Assembly (NCBI RefSeq): GCF_003076275.1
Contig: NZ_CP029064.1
Coordinates: forward strand, 1,374,501-1,438,500
From: Microbulbifer sp. A4B17
Lineage (GTDB): Bacteria; Pseudomonadota; Gammaproteobacteria; Pseudomonadales; Cellvibrionaceae
Length of the DNA stretch: 64,000 bases
Direction: 5' to 3'
The translations under genes were made by a program, and so were the position numbers. Numbering within the stretch: the stretch's first letter is position 1; each line of letters starts with the position of its first letter. Below, piece by piece: positions 9,038 through 18,727 of the stretch. Under the pieces are notes generated by a model. The model did no database searches, was not told the DNA's origin, and saw only the letters and a list, made by a program, of their open reading frames with translations.

Positions 9038-10024
9038 TTATTGGGCTAATTCATTCAGCCATTGAAGTATCACTTTATGCTCAGCATTCCCAATGGTAGC
9101 CATGCTGGGGTGATTCCTATCAGAAATTTCACAGACCTGGATATTGGCTTTATCTAGCCCTTTGTAGTTGCTGGACGGGGCGATTCGGTCCGCAGGTGAA
9201 GAGAGTAATAGTATAGGGAGCTCAGAGGAGTTAAGCAGAGGTAATATATTGGTATCACCTGGTTCGATACCAGCTTTCGTTAAAGCCAAATTCGCACCTT
9301 GACGAACATCTTTCTCGGGTATTATCAGGCTAAGTATAGGGTGATTAAGTCTGCTATAATTGTAGAGAGCCTGATCGAATGGAACCATGGGTGCCAGTAA
9401 AATAATTCCATCTATATCAGTCCGCAAGGCTGAGAGATAAAGGGCGGTCAGTGCACCCATAGAGTTTCCAACGATATAGATGTGATCATTTTTTATTTCT
9501 TTCTTAGTAATTAGGTTGTCTACCAATTCGTTGATAATGGTGCTGTCACCCACACCATATTTCTTGTTACCACTCGATTCACCATGACCAAGAAGGTCTG
9601 GCACTATTACTCGATATCCGAGAAAACGAAAATACAGTGCAGAGTGTAACATGAATTCTTTAGATGATCGGAATCCATGTAAAAGAATCACAGTGCCAGT
9701 ATGGTCTTTCCTGATTGAATCCCTTTGTAGTTCAAGTCTGACGACACTCTTTCTATCATGAGTATCAAATTCAATAGAGTAGTGAAGGCTGTCCTGATGT
9801 AAAGGTGAAGCATAATAATAGGTAATACAGTTTCCATTGTTATCGGTGCAGTACTTTCCTTTTTTAAAGCCCAGTTCATTTATTTCTTTACTGGTGATTG
9901 TTCTGTCGAAAGGAAAGCTTTCAGAGTTTTCTATAAGCTTGGCAATCCTTTGTGAGCAGGCCGACATAGTCAAGCATGCTGTAATAACGGCAAATATCGT
10001 ATTTAGCTTGATAGCGCTTTTCAC
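9038..10024 (-). CDS. Lipoprotein alpha/beta hydrolase
   Basis: A 328-aa predicted lipoprotein with signal peptide and lipobox MSAC at about residue 23. The hydrolase domain carries the oxyanion motif LLHGFRSS, the acid-strand LLGHGESSG, a nucleophile elbow GNSMG with Ser, an Asp in SSPADRIAPS and a C-terminal His in DRNHPSM, completing a Ser-Asp-His triad. It resembles monoacylglycerol-lipase or esterase-type hydrolases; the substrate is unknown. The start is a GTG giving MKSAIKLN. It converges on ynfA with about 130 bases between and no strong terminator seen. Confidence 0.8.
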   Translation of the reverse strand: MKSAIKLNTIFAVITACLTMSACSQRIAKLIENSESFPFDRTITSKEINELGFKKGKYCTDNNGNCITYYYASPLHQDSLHYSIEFDTHDRKSVVRLELQRDSIRKDHTGTVILLHGFRSSKEFMLHSALYFRFLGYRVIVPDLLGHGESSGNKKYGVGDSTIINELVDNLITKKEIKNDHIYIVGNSMGALTALYLSALRTDIDGIILLAPMVPFDQALYNYSRLNHPILSLIIPEKDVRQGANLALTKAGIEPGDTNILPLLNSSELPILLLSSPADRIAPSSNYKGLDKANIQVCEISDRNHPSMATIGNAEHKVILQWLNELAQ

Positions 10025-10436
10025 TCTAAGGCTATGTCCTATGGGTGAATTAATTTAAGGTGAAATATCTCAATAAGGTTAGTTTTTGCTGGATATAGTG
10101 TCAATAAGTCAAGAAGGTAAACTGAAAGTTTATTTGTCGTATATATCTTTTAAGTTGTGCGTGTTTTGTTAGTTTAGGTTGGATGTTTTTTTGAATTTTT
10201 TCAATGGCTTTTAACGTGGGTGGCTGAAAAATAGTGTCAAAATGAGAGCTTAAAGTGTTCTTTTAATTGCTAAGCCGATGCAGATTGTATATGTGAGTTT
10301 AGTTAGATTTGACAAGTGTTGTGTTCTGCTAAATATGGATACTAATTAAGGGTAAAGTTGCCATCGAAAATATAGATGTTCAATGAGTAGATGACGTCGA
10401 TCCTTTTATCTTGAATTTAAATTAGATGTTGCCTAC
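10025..10436. other. Intergenic stretch, nothing recognised
   Basis: AT-rich DNA (410 bases) upstream of the hydrolase gene; it should hold that gene's promoter, but no clear -10/-35 pair was found. No coding frame or repeat seen. Confidence 0.35.
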
Positions 10437-10664
10437 TTGGTAGTAGTGCAGGGGTTATTCAATCGCCAAAGCAACCCGATTCCTGGAGCAGTTATCCGTC
10501 GTTGGATGAAGGAGCTAGAGGCAGAGCTAGGTGTAGAGACGTCTACTCCATTATTTGGTTCTCTGCTTAATTCTCTTTTCTTTAAGATGATCTATAAATT
10601 CGTAGTCCCCTTGGCGTATATTAAAAATAAGCTCCACACTAAATTCCTATTTTATTGGGAATAA
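10437..10664 (+). CDS. Possible small ORF or gene remnant, 75 aa
   Basis: A short frame opening at TTG with no visible SD. The translation has a protein-like amphipathic segment (IRRWMKELEAELG) followed by a hydrophobic stretch (FKMIYKFVVPLAYI) that could be one membrane helix near the C-terminus. This may be the tail of a decayed membrane protein gene rather than an active small gene. I do not recognise the family. Confidence 0.2.
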   Translation: MVVVQGLFNRQSNPIPGAVIRRWMKELEAELGVETSTPLFGSLLNSLFFKMIYKFVVPLAYIKNKLHTKFLFYWE

Positions 10665-10755
10665 TTTCTCATGGCTCTTTCGTGGCGCTGGATCAAAATA
10701 TCCTAGGCATGGTCCCAGGCTATTTATAACGAATACAACGCTAAGGATGAATTTG

Positions 10756-11577
10756 ATGAAAGTCCATCGTTCAACGCTTCATAAAATCGCCATTGTATCA
10801 ATAATTGGGGTAGCCAATGTTCCTACTTCCAAACCTGCGGCTGCCGATGATGTTGAATGTGGGGGTTCGATTACTACATCTGTTACCTTGGATGAAGACC
10901 TCATTTGCGATGTCAGCCCTGTTTTAACGGTTATAGGTGCGGATGGACGGCTGAATATGAAAGGGCATGAGGTTCAGTGTGATAGTACTGAAATTGGTAT
11001 ATTGATCGAGGGGAGAGCGGCTCTACTTCGAAGCGGAACAGTCTCAGATTGCGAGATAGGAATTTTAGCTGGTGGGGAAGGTTTCCATAATATACAAGAG
11101 GTATCCACATCAGCCAATTCTTACGCCGGATTTCAATTAGACAGTGATAGTAATTATATGACAGCTTGCACTGCTCAAAATAACACCGGAGTGGGCCTGA
11201 TCGTCAGCGGAGAGAGAAATAATGTATTCCAGAACAGCACTGAGGGAAATACCTCGACAGGTATTCAGGTGGATGGAAATAGGTCTTATATCACTAAAAA
11301 TTTCAGCTCTGGAAATGCGGGCTCTGGTATTGTAATCAATGATTCCAATAATAGTTGGATTGTGGAGAATGCCGCAGAAAATAATGGAACTTCTGGCGCC
11401 GGAACGGCGGGAATCTTAATGAATGCTTTTGATCAACAATATAATCTGATAGTTCTTAATGTGGGTATCCTTAATGAAGACTTTGATGCCCAGGGTCTAA
11501 ATAGTGACCCCTGTAATAGTACCAATTTATGGCGAAATAACAGCTTTGATACTTTAGATCCTGCTTGCCTGGATTGA
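10756..11577 (+). CDS. Secreted parallel beta-helix protein, paralogue 2
   Basis: A 273-aa member of the beta-helix family. A signal peptide ends near PAAADDVEC. The N-terminal block reads CGGSITTSVTLDEDLIC and then VLTVIGADGRLNMKG. The middle holds repeated Asn/Ser/Gly-rich turns (NNVFQNSTEGNTSTGIQVDG and similar), and the end is Cys-NSTNLWRNNSFDT followed by PACLD. Two ATGs compete: the one at 10747 directly abuts the AAGG and is too close, so the ATG at 10756, nine bases after AAGG, is preferred. About 340 bases separate it from the next paralogue. Confidence 0.75.
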   Translation: MKVHRSTLHKIAIVSIIGVANVPTSKPAAADDVECGGSITTSVTLDEDLICDVSPVLTVIGADGRLNMKGHEVQCDSTEIGILIEGRAALLRSGTVSDCEIGILAGGEGFHNIQEVSTSANSYAGFQLDSDSNYMTACTAQNNTGVGLIVSGERNNVFQNSTEGNTSTGIQVDGNRSYITKNFSSGNAGSGIVINDSNNSWIVENAAENNGTSGAGTAGILMNAFDQQYNLIVLNVGILNEDFDAQGLNSDPCNSTNLWRNNSFDTLDPACLD

Positions 11578-11917
11578 AGTATAACATTGTATGAGAGTAA
11601 TAGTTTGAAGGTGTTACGTTACTGTCTTGCGTTTGTAAAATGTTATCCCGATAAAACTCTCGTCGTTAGCTGTCGCTGCTTGTTTATGTTTTGGTTTTCA
11701 TGATCCTTTATTCTTTTATGTGTTTGGCTTGGAAGTTTTATTGATATCATTAATTATAGTTAGTTTAGGAGTGCTTAGTGCGCCTTATAGTTGTTGAATA
11801 GTTAGGTGGAGTAGAGTTAAAGAGAATTTATTCCTATGGCCATTTTAGATATATACGACGAAACTGTTTGAGGTGATTTTCTGGATGTATATTTTAATGT
11901 AACTTAAGGAGAAGGTT
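11578..11917. other. Intergenic stretch between beta-helix paralogues
   Basis: AT-rich leader DNA (340 bases) with no coding frame and no clear terminator or repeat. It ends in the strong SD AAGGAGAAGG of the next gene. Confidence 0.35.
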
Positions 11918-12730
11918 ATGAAGAATAGAGATCGCGGAGTGGTAGGGAATTTCTTTGTAGCGGCTGGAATTTTGTATGCTGCCTCAAGTGGTTTTGCTTA
12001 TGCTGTTGATTGCGGCGATACGATTACCACTCCCGAAACACTTGATCAGGATCTTGTCTGCGCAACAGAGCCAGCTCTAACTATAGTGGGTCCTGCAGGT
12101 AGCTTGGATATGGCAGATTTTACTGTTAGATGTGATGGAGCTGCTATTGGTATCCAGATTGAGGGGGTTGGGGCCTTTTTATCAAATGGTGTGGTAACAT
12201 TTTGCGATATCGGAATATCTGTGGATGGTACTGGAGCGCATAATATACAGGAAATTAGAGTCGATGGGGCGGATGTGGCAGGAATCTCCATAAATAGTAG
12301 CTTTAATTCTATTAATCAATCAGGAATATTTAAGAATTTTGGTTCTGGTATAATTATCTCTGGTGATAGCAATAATGTCACTGCATGTACTTTGCTGGAT
12401 AATTTACAAAACGGTATCGAGTTGAATGGTGATCGTAACCTTATTGTAGCTAATGAGATTATGCGGAGTGAATTTAATGGTATTGTCATTGGTGATGCTG
12501 ATGGAAATACGGTTGCCCAAAATACCGTTGCAATGAATGGGATCGGTGGGGCGAATACTGCTGGAATTCTAATCCAGCAGAAGGTTAATGAGCAGTCGGG
12601 AAATGTCGTTGTTAGTAACGATGTGTTTAGCAATATAGACTTTGATTTGCAAGATAACAATTCAGCCCCCTGCTTAAATAGCTGGGTGGGGAATTCGTCA
12701 ACTGCAACAACTGATGGTGATTGTATCTGA
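11918..12730 (+). CDS. Secreted parallel beta-helix protein, paralogue 3
   Basis: A 270-aa family member. A long signal peptide (MKNRDRG start, hydrophobic core FFVAAGILYAASSGFAYA) is cleaved just before VDCGD. The block ITTPETLDQDLVC and LTIVGPAGSLDMADF follows, then beta-helix turns such as SGDSNNVTACTLLDNLQNG. The ending differs slightly: Cys-LNSWVGNSS, then DCI and stop instead of CLD. A very strong SD (AAGGAGAAGG) lies just before the ATG. It converges on paralogue 4, with a shared hairpin terminator between. Confidence 0.75.
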   Translation: MKNRDRGVVGNFFVAAGILYAASSGFAYAVDCGDTITTPETLDQDLVCATEPALTIVGPAGSLDMADFTVRCDGAAIGIQIEGVGAFLSNGVVTFCDIGISVDGTGAHNIQEIRVDGADVAGISINSSFNSINQSGIFKNFGSGIIISGDSNNVTACTLLDNLQNGIELNGDRNLIVANEIMRSEFNGIVIGDADGNTVAQNTVAMNGIGGANTAGILIQQKVNEQSGNVVVSNDVFSNIDFDLQDNNSAPCLNSWVGNSSTATTDGDCI

Positions 12731-12826
12731 GTGATTTTTAAGGTTTGCAGGATTTCTTTCGATACGAAACCCTATTTTAAAGTATTTTTAGTTTGCATGG
12801 TAATACTGAGGTATATTTCAACCTTG

Positions 12827-12868
12827 TAAGCCCGCAGTAGCGAATAATTTGCCGTGCGGGCTTATTTT
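12827..12868. terminator. Bidirectional terminator between convergent beta-helix genes
   Basis: A perfect 10-bp stem TAAGCCCGCA / TGCGGGCTTA with an 18-base loop, followed by TTTT on the plus side. It lies between stops at 12730 and 12879 and can serve both genes. Confidence 0.75.
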
Positions 12869-12878
12869 CAATTGATTT

Positions 12879-13676
12879 TTAATCTATACAGGAATCACCA
12901 GATGTGCCAAAATTGTTGCCTTGCCACTGAGTTCCTATACAGGGCGGTGTATTCTGATCATCTGCGTCAAAGTCCGGATTTCCGAAAGCGGTATTTCCAA
13001 TAATGAAATTTCCGGTTTGTCCTAGGCTTTCTACAACGATTCCTGCTGAGTTATTTGAATTTGTAGTGTTTTGGATAAAGTAACTATTGTTTGAATTTCT
13101 TATCCGTATTCCAAAAAGGGAGTTTAAACTTGACTGAGTTTGAGAGATAAAAGTTTCACTGCCTTCTACTATAATCCCGTTTTGACCATTATTTTCAATT
13201 GTAGCACCAATAATTTGATTCCCATTTTCAAAAATTTCCATGCCATTTCCAGAGTTGCCGCTGGAGTTTATATCAATTATAAAGTTATTATTACTATAGA
13301 TGCCGACCCCTTCAAAAATACTATTCGTAGCGTTAACACCCTGAATATTATGTAATCCGGCACCTTCAACGCTTATAGCGGTCCCACAGCCGCCAACGGT
13401 GTTGGTTCCTGCCCCCCCTGTTCCCCCTATTAGACTGGCGGCAGTACCATCCAAACTGATTCCAGCTCCTTGTCCGGTACAATTAACGTTAAAGTCGTTA
13501 AGATTTAAGCTGCCCGTAGGGCCAACTATTGTCAGTACGGGATTGAGCGTACAGCTTGTAATGTCATTATCTAAAATTTCAGCAGTTGTTATGATGTCTC
13601 CACAATCTACAGCCTCAGTTAAATGGCTAAAAGGCATTGTCGAAATTGTTAATGCCAGTATATAGCTTTTCTTCAT
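12879..13676 (-). CDS. Secreted parallel beta-helix protein, paralogue 4 (opposite strand)
   Basis: A 265-aa family member and the only one on the minus strand. The signal peptide MKKSYILALTISTMPFSHL ends near TEAVDCGD. The block ITTAEILDNDITSC, LTIVGPTGSLNLNDF and a Cys follow. Beta-helix turns such as NNFIIDINSSGNSGNG and IRNSNNSYFIQNTTNS fill the middle. The ending is Cys-IGTQWQGNNFGT, then DSCID. SD AGGAG lies 8 bases before the ATG. An inversion within the paralogue cluster would explain its orientation. Confidence 0.75.
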   Translation of the reverse strand: MKKSYILALTISTMPFSHLTEAVDCGDIITTAEILDNDITSCTLNPVLTIVGPTGSLNLNDFNVNCTGQGAGISLDGTAASLIGGTGGAGTNTVGGCGTAISVEGAGLHNIQGVNATNSIFEGVGIYSNNNFIIDINSSGNSGNGMEIFENGNQIIGATIENNGQNGIIVEGSETFISQTQSSLNSLFGIRIRNSNNSYFIQNTTNSNNSAGIVVESLGQTGNFIIGNTAFGNPDFDADDQNTPPCIGTQWQGNNFGTSGDSCID

Positions 13677-14107
13677 TACTTGTGCTCCTGGTTTAAAATT
13701 GCTAACTATTTAGTGGCTGAATGAGCCTCTGAGAGTTTGGTTCAGGTTTGTTGGATTATCACTAATATCTGTCTGTGTAGCTTGTATTGTGGCGTTGTTA
13801 TGGATTTCTTTTTTGAAGAATTATTGGACTCTGTTTCTTCAGGAGGGGTGGTTGGATTTACCTGTAAATATCAGGTGTGGAGCGCACATGTGTTTTTTTA
13901 CCGGAGTTTCAGTGTATAAGGTAAAAAGCCAGTCAGAAATCTAATCCATTTCGTAGTTTAGTTGTTGCAGATAATACAGTTGATGGATGAAGAGGGGAGT
14001 TATAGAAGCTTATGATTATTGCTCTAGAGTGCTGGGTGGTAAGGGTGAAAGTTATGAGCAGTTTGTCGTATTACGAATTATTTTGTCGCTTTTTATTGGA
14101 GGTAAAT
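13677..14107. other. Intergenic stretch between divergent beta-helix genes
   Basis: Leader DNA (430 bases) for paralogue 4 (minus) and pseudogene paralogue 5 (plus). Short frames here have no SD or recognisable content. Confidence 0.35.
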
Positions 14108-14912
14108 ATGAAGTTCCTGAATGTCTCTTTCTTTTCAACGGTTATGGTAGCTGGATTAATGTTGTCATCTCTGGCGGTAACAGCGCTTGAGTGTGGTGAT
14201 ACGATTACAACAGCTGAGGTGCTCTCTGAAGAGCTGCTATGTAACGTTATTCCTGCCTTATTAGTTGTTGGTCCAGCTGGAAGACTGACAATGGCTAGGA
14301 GGGGAATAGAGTGTTCTGGTGGTAATATCGATATTATCCTGGTGCGCACTGGCGCATTTGTTACAGGGGAAAAAATTAATGACTATAGTATCGGCGTCCT
14401 TACCAGTGAGAATGGGTTTCACTCTATTTCTGATATAGAAATAGAGGATTCAGGAAGTTTTGGCATACAGCTTGTAAGTTGAAATAATACCGTTTCCCGG
14501 TGTGAAGTGGATGAGAGTTCCAATATCGGTATATTGATCATTGGTGACGGGAATAGTGTTAATTCCTGTGTTGTAAGCGAGACTGGTGGTCTCAGAATTA
14601 AAATTCAAGGGGATAATGCCCCGTATTCTACAAAATACGGTTAAGCAAAATTTTTTTTACGGGTATTTATATAGATCGTTCTTCCGGTGGGCGAGTTTTA
14701 CAAAGTACCATGATAGATACCGTTGGCGGGGAGGGGGTGGCAGAGAAATAACTATGCAGGCTTTGGGACAGCATAATTATGTGATCTCAGGTAATCAGGT
14801 GTCTAATGGTGATAATGTAGATCTTCTGGATAAAAATGAAGATACATGTATGTTAACTAATGCCTGGTTTGAAAATATCTTTACTTCTGAAGCTCCTACT
14901 TGTCTGGAGTAG
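14108..14912 (+). pseudogene. Decayed secreted beta-helix protein, paralogue 5
   Basis: The gene starts normally: SD GGAGG, ATG at 14108, signal peptide MKFLNVSFFSTVMVAGLMLS, then ECGDTITTAEVLSEELLC and LVVGPAGRLTMA. A TGA at 14480-14482 stops it at 124 aa. Reading on in the same frame gives NNTVSRCEVDESSNIGILI, matching NNTVSGSTV in paralogue 6, so the TGA most likely replaced a sense codon such as GGA. After 14640 the family text continues only by changing frame: GIYIDRSSGGRVLQS (compare GIVIESSSGG in paralogue 6), then HNYVISGNQVSNGD and finally NAWFENIFTSEAPTCLE. One nonsense and at least two frameshifts make this a pseudogene. Confidence 0.85.
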
Positions 14913-15312
14913 AAAATTCAGTTTTAGAGTTTTTATGAAGGCTAGTGAAACGCCGCTTCCACAGCGTTTGGATTTTGAGCTGACTATATACCCAGATAAT
15001 GGCCCATTGGGGAGAATTTTTTCCTATATTTTCCACACTATTCTCCTATTGCTGAAAGTGCCATCGGAGATAAGACTCAACACAGCATCAAGCATGAGTT
15101 TCTGACGGAAGCTGGGGATTTAGCCCTTTTGGGTGCAGCAGTTTATAAGCATAAATGCTGAAGTTCTGGTATTTGTTTTGGCGATATTAAGCACTTCCTG
15201 ATAGTAAATCGCTTTCTCATATTTGGATTGCATATGGTGCTAATTAATTTCGTGTATTGATGCAGTATAAGAAGCTTAATTTAGCGACATTTCATATTCT
15301 AAGGAGATAAAT
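14913..15312. other. Intergenic stretch upstream of curlin-repeat gene 1
   Basis: 400 bases with no supported gene. An imperfect hairpin (around CAGCAGTTTAT / ATAAATGCTG near 15138-15161) is the only structure noted. Confidence 0.35.
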
Positions 15313-16335
15313 ATGAAAAGGTGTGCCCCGTTGGCGACTGCGGTCCTGCTTGCTGTTGCAAGTCAGGGTGTTTTTGCTTCCAACAATGTTGCGGTCCTGA
15401 ACCAAAACGGAACATTTAATAATGCGACAGCGGATCAAAGTGACGCAACAGTGACATTTAACTTTATCGGTCAAACTCAGGTCGGTGATGCCAATACGGC
15501 GCTTGCCACTCAGTTAAACAGTAATACTTTAAGCACGATTAATCAGTTACAAACTGGGACAGCGAATGATTCGACTGTTACCCAGAATGGGTCTGATACT
15601 GTGGCTGCGGTTATTAGCCAGAATGGTATAAACAATATAGGTGTAATTAATCAGGTTTTGTCGAATACCAGTGCAGCGACAATTAACCAGTTTGATGTTT
15701 TAAACTTGGCCACAATTAACCAGAACAATACTACTACTGTGGCTGCAGTTATTGGCCAGAATGGTATAAACAATACAGGTGTAATTAATCAGGTTTTGTC
15801 GAATACCAGTGCAGCGACAATTAACCAGTTTGATTTTTCTAACTTCGCCACAATTAACCAGAACAGTACCACTGATGTTGGTGCAGTAATCACCCAGATG
15901 GGTAATGCTAACATAGCGACTATGGTTCAAAGCAATAGTACAACCAGCTCAGCAGTAACGTCTCAAGAGGGTAATACGAACGTGGCACAGGTGTCGCAGT
16001 TTGCCTCCGATACTAATATTTCCACACTGAGCCAATTGGGTACTATCAACGAAGCTAGTGTAACGCAAACCGGTAATAATAATACCAGTGCCATTAGCCA
16101 GCAGAATGTCTCGAATGATATAGCTCATTCTCAATCTGGCAGTTTTAACTTGGCAACCACCAATCAGTTTGGTGTGGACAATACAGGTGCAACGGTTCAG
16201 GGCGGAATGAATGGGATTGCAACTGCATTGCAGTTGGGCAATACAAACTCATTTACCATCAGCCAGGCTAATGACTTTCAAACTGCCACTGTTTCCCAGA
16301 TCGGGGATAGTAATATGGCAATTGTGGTTCAGTAG
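15313..16335 (+). CDS. Curlin-repeat (CsgA/CsgB-like) amyloid protein 1
   Basis: A 340-aa secreted protein. The signal peptide ends at SQGVFA and is followed almost entirely by curlin-type repeats of about 22-23 residues with the pattern Q-x-G-x-x-N-x-A-x3-Q (for example VTQTGNNNTSAISQQ). Such repeats stack into the beta-solenoid of curli-like functional amyloid fibres. The family's secretion channel and chaperones (CsgG, CsgE, CsgF) are not in this window. It is more diverged from the later three curlin genes than they are from each other. SD AAGGAG precedes the ATG. Confidence 0.85.
   Translation: MKRCAPLATAVLLAVASQGVFASNNVAVLNQNGTFNNATADQSDATVTFNFIGQTQVGDANTALATQLNSNTLSTINQLQTGTANDSTVTQNGSDTVAAVISQNGINNIGVINQVLSNTSAATINQFDVLNLATINQNNTTTVAAVIGQNGINNTGVINQVLSNTSAATINQFDFSNFATINQNSTTDVGAVITQMGNANIATMVQSNSTTSSAVTSQEGNTNVAQVSQFASDTNISTLSQLGTINEASVTQTGNNNTSAISQQNVSNDIAHSQSGSFNLATTNQFGVDNTGATVQGGMNGIATALQLGNTNSFTISQANDFQTATVSQIGDSNMAIVVQ
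15601..15876 (+). repeat. Internal tandem duplication, two 138-bp units
   Basis: Units 15601-15738 and 15739-15876 are nearly identical in DNA, including a long identical core coding for GVINQVLSNTSAATINQF. Each unit is 46 codons, exactly two curlin repeats, so the duplication keeps frame and fold. Confidence 0.9.
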
Positions 16336-16425
16336 AGAGAAGTTAGGAAAGAATCTGCATTTCCGGTTCCTGAGCGAGGCGATCTTACTCAGGGACCGGG
16401 ATTTAGCTGTCGATAGTGAAGCTAA

Positions 16426-18507
16426 TTAGAAATGGTAGGTAGCGGATACACCGATATTACGTGGTTCAACAATAGCTACGTAGCCATCTGGATAACGAGC
16501 CCCGACCGGCTCAACAGTCAAGTATCCCTCTTCGTCAAACGCGTTGTTGATATAGGCAGAGATGCTCCAGTCTTGGCCCTCATAGTTAGCATTCAGGCGC
16601 GTCAAAACGTAATCACCAGCAACTCGCTCTTCGGTATTGGTAAAGTCACCGTAGTACTCACCTACATAGTTTGCAGAGATACCTAGATTGATAGCATCGG
16701 TAATCCAGTATTTTGTACTCAGGTTTGCAGTAATATTGGGGGCTGAGTTGAGTTCATTCCCATTCGCATCGCTGTACTCAGCGCCGGCATCAGTGATTTC
16801 AGTTTCCAGTAAGCCCAGGCCGGCACGTAACTCCCATTGAGGTGTCAGCATGGCTATTGCTTCAACTTCCGCACCGTAAGTCTCGACTTCATCCATATTT
16901 ATGATAACGCGAGAAGAGTTCAGAGCCTGGTAGCCGGAGTATTCATTGAAGAAGAGGTTACCGCTAAGACTGATGGTGCCGTTTGCCAGGGAGCTGCGCA
17001 CGGCCAGTTCGTAGGTGTTAACGGTTTCTTCATCGTAATAGTAATAGTGATAAGAGGAGGTGCCTTGGGTACCGCTAAGAAGAGCAAGGGCGCCACCAGC
17101 TGAATTGTAACCCTTGCGGGCACTGGCAGAAATGACGGTGTCTTCGGTCAGGTCGTACTGAAGAGCAATTTTGGGGAGAGTGATTGTTTCATTGGTATTA
17201 AGAGGGTCATTCGTGGGCTCGCCGTAGGCGGTAAAATGGAAGTAACGGTCTTGCTCTTCTTTTTCGACACGTAGGCCGCTGATCAGGTTCAGTCGGTCTG
17301 TCAGTGCGTAAGTTACTTCACCATAAAGCGCTGTAGAGGTACTTTCGTCATCGCCAAAATAGGTGGTGCTGCCGCTGCTGTTAAAATCCTGCTCTCTTTC
17401 GAAGTGGGCAAAGCCGATAAAACCGTGCAGCGTGTCACTGGTGAGTCCGAAGTTCAGTTTTGCATCAAGGGTGATATTCTGTTCGTCCATGCGAACATAT
17501 TGCTCGCTGCTGGCTTCCTCTTCATAGGAATCAAAGCCCCATTGATAGTCCATGTAGGCTGTCAGGATTTCGATGGAAATATCATCGTTGATCTGGTAAT
17601 CCACTTTAATGCTGGTAGTTGTGGATTCGGTGTCCATATCGCGATAGAAGTAGGTCTCGTAGTCATCCACACCGGTCAGGGTGTAGTACATACGCCCGGT
17701 GTTTCCCTCTTCGCTGTTAGTGGACACAGTAAACAGTGTCTTTAGTTTTTCGCTGGGGGTCCACAGCAGCTTTCCTTTTAGGCGCTGGGTTTCCAGTGTG
17801 TTCAGGTCGAAGTCAGCGGGGTTGCCTTCATACTCTTCGGCATTGCTGATTGTGTCGCCAGTCAGTTGCTGGGCGGTCAGGCGGAATGCGAGCGTGTCCT
17901 CAATAATTGGGCCGGAAATCATACCGGAAGTATCGATATAGCCGTCCTGGTCGCGGTAACCTACGCGAGCTGCACCTTCCCAGTCAAAGCTGGGATCTTT
18001 GGTTTTGATAAATACAGAACCGGCAATACTATTGCGCCCATTACTGGTCGACTGGGGGCCACGGAATACTTCAATTTGTTCCACATCCCAAATACCGGAA
18101 TCACCCGTGAGATCTGCGACAAATGGCTCGGCGACACCATCGATCAGGGTAGAAACTCGGGCTTTGGCGCCACCAGAGAAAGAGTTAAAGCCGGTGGCTG
18201 AACCGTTACCGGACACACCGCGAATATCCGGAGTAGCGCCGGAAAGTACTACTACGTTAGAGATATTGGACACCGCATCGGTGATGCTCAGGTGTTGCAT
18301 GCTATTTAAGGTTTCTTCGGTAATCACGGATACCGAAGACGTGGTTTCCTTGAGGGAGCGCTCTGTTTTTTCGCCAATAACAATGACATTTTCCATTGCC
18401 TGCGGTGCGTACTCATCCTTTTTTTCTTCCGCGGCGATCGCAGTCGCTCCGATAGAAGTGAGAATAGTCAGTGAAACGGCTTTGCTGAGCAGTTGGCGTT
18501 TATACAT
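16426..18507 (-). CDS. TonB-dependent outer-membrane receptor
   Basis: A 693-aa outer-membrane receptor. A signal peptide ends at AIAAEEK. A TonB-box-like stretch (ENVIVIGEK, about residues 39-47) precedes the plug domain, which contains ITEETL, PDIRGVSG, the VEQIEVFRGPQSTSNGRNSIAG hallmark in two parts (VEQIEVFRGPQS then GRNSIAG), and KTKDP. The remainder is a 22-strand barrel ending in the terminal aromatic signal SATYHF. A Fur box upstream and divergent PepSY-type genes point to ferric-siderophore uptake. The substrate cannot be read from sequence. Confidence 0.9.
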   Translation of the reverse strand: MYKRQLLSKAVSLTILTSIGATAIAAEEKKDEYAPQAMENVIVIGEKTERSLKETTSSVSVITEETLNSMQHLSITDAVSNISNVVVLSGATPDIRGVSGNGSATGFNSFSGGAKARVSTLIDGVAEPFVADLTGDSGIWDVEQIEVFRGPQSTSNGRNSIAGSVFIKTKDPSFDWEGAARVGYRDQDGYIDTSGMISGPIIEDTLAFRLTAQQLTGDTISNAEEYEGNPADFDLNTLETQRLKGKLLWTPSEKLKTLFTVSTNSEEGNTGRMYYTLTGVDDYETYFYRDMDTESTTTSIKVDYQINDDISIEILTAYMDYQWGFDSYEEEASSEQYVRMDEQNITLDAKLNFGLTSDTLHGFIGFAHFEREQDFNSSGSTTYFGDDESTSTALYGEVTYALTDRLNLISGLRVEKEEQDRYFHFTAYGEPTNDPLNTNETITLPKIALQYDLTEDTVISASARKGYNSAGGALALLSGTQGTSSYHYYYYDEETVNTYELAVRSSLANGTISLSGNLFFNEYSGYQALNSSRVIINMDEVETYGAEVEAIAMLTPQWELRAGLGLLETEITDAGAEYSDANGNELNSAPNITANLSTKYWITDAINLGISANYVGEYYGDFTNTEERVAGDYVLTRLNANYEGQDWSISAYINNAFDEEGYLTVEPVGARYPDGYVAIVEPRNIGVSATYHF

Positions 18508-18563
18508 AGCGTAATCCCTAGGAAGGTAAAGGAGTCAGGGCAATAAGGAAGATCGGTGGCGAA

Positions 18564-18582
18564 TATAATGCTAATCATTCTT
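18564..18582. promoter_or_regulatory. Fur box
   Basis: TATAATGCTAATCATTCTT matches the 19-bp Fur consensus at 15 of 19 positions (counted by eye). It lies in the 220-bp space between the divergent TonB receptor and membrane-protein genes, placed to repress both when iron is plentiful. Confidence 0.75.
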
Positions 18583-18727
18583 GTTTGCAAATAGGAGATT
18601 ATCGCAATAAACTTCCACCATTCTTCCGCCGAGCAGTGGCTTAGTTGCGGCAACTGGCCAGTGCTTGGTAATCAGGCTGCTACCACCTTTGGCAGCAGTA
18701 CTTCTAATACTTAAGTGAAAACTAGAA

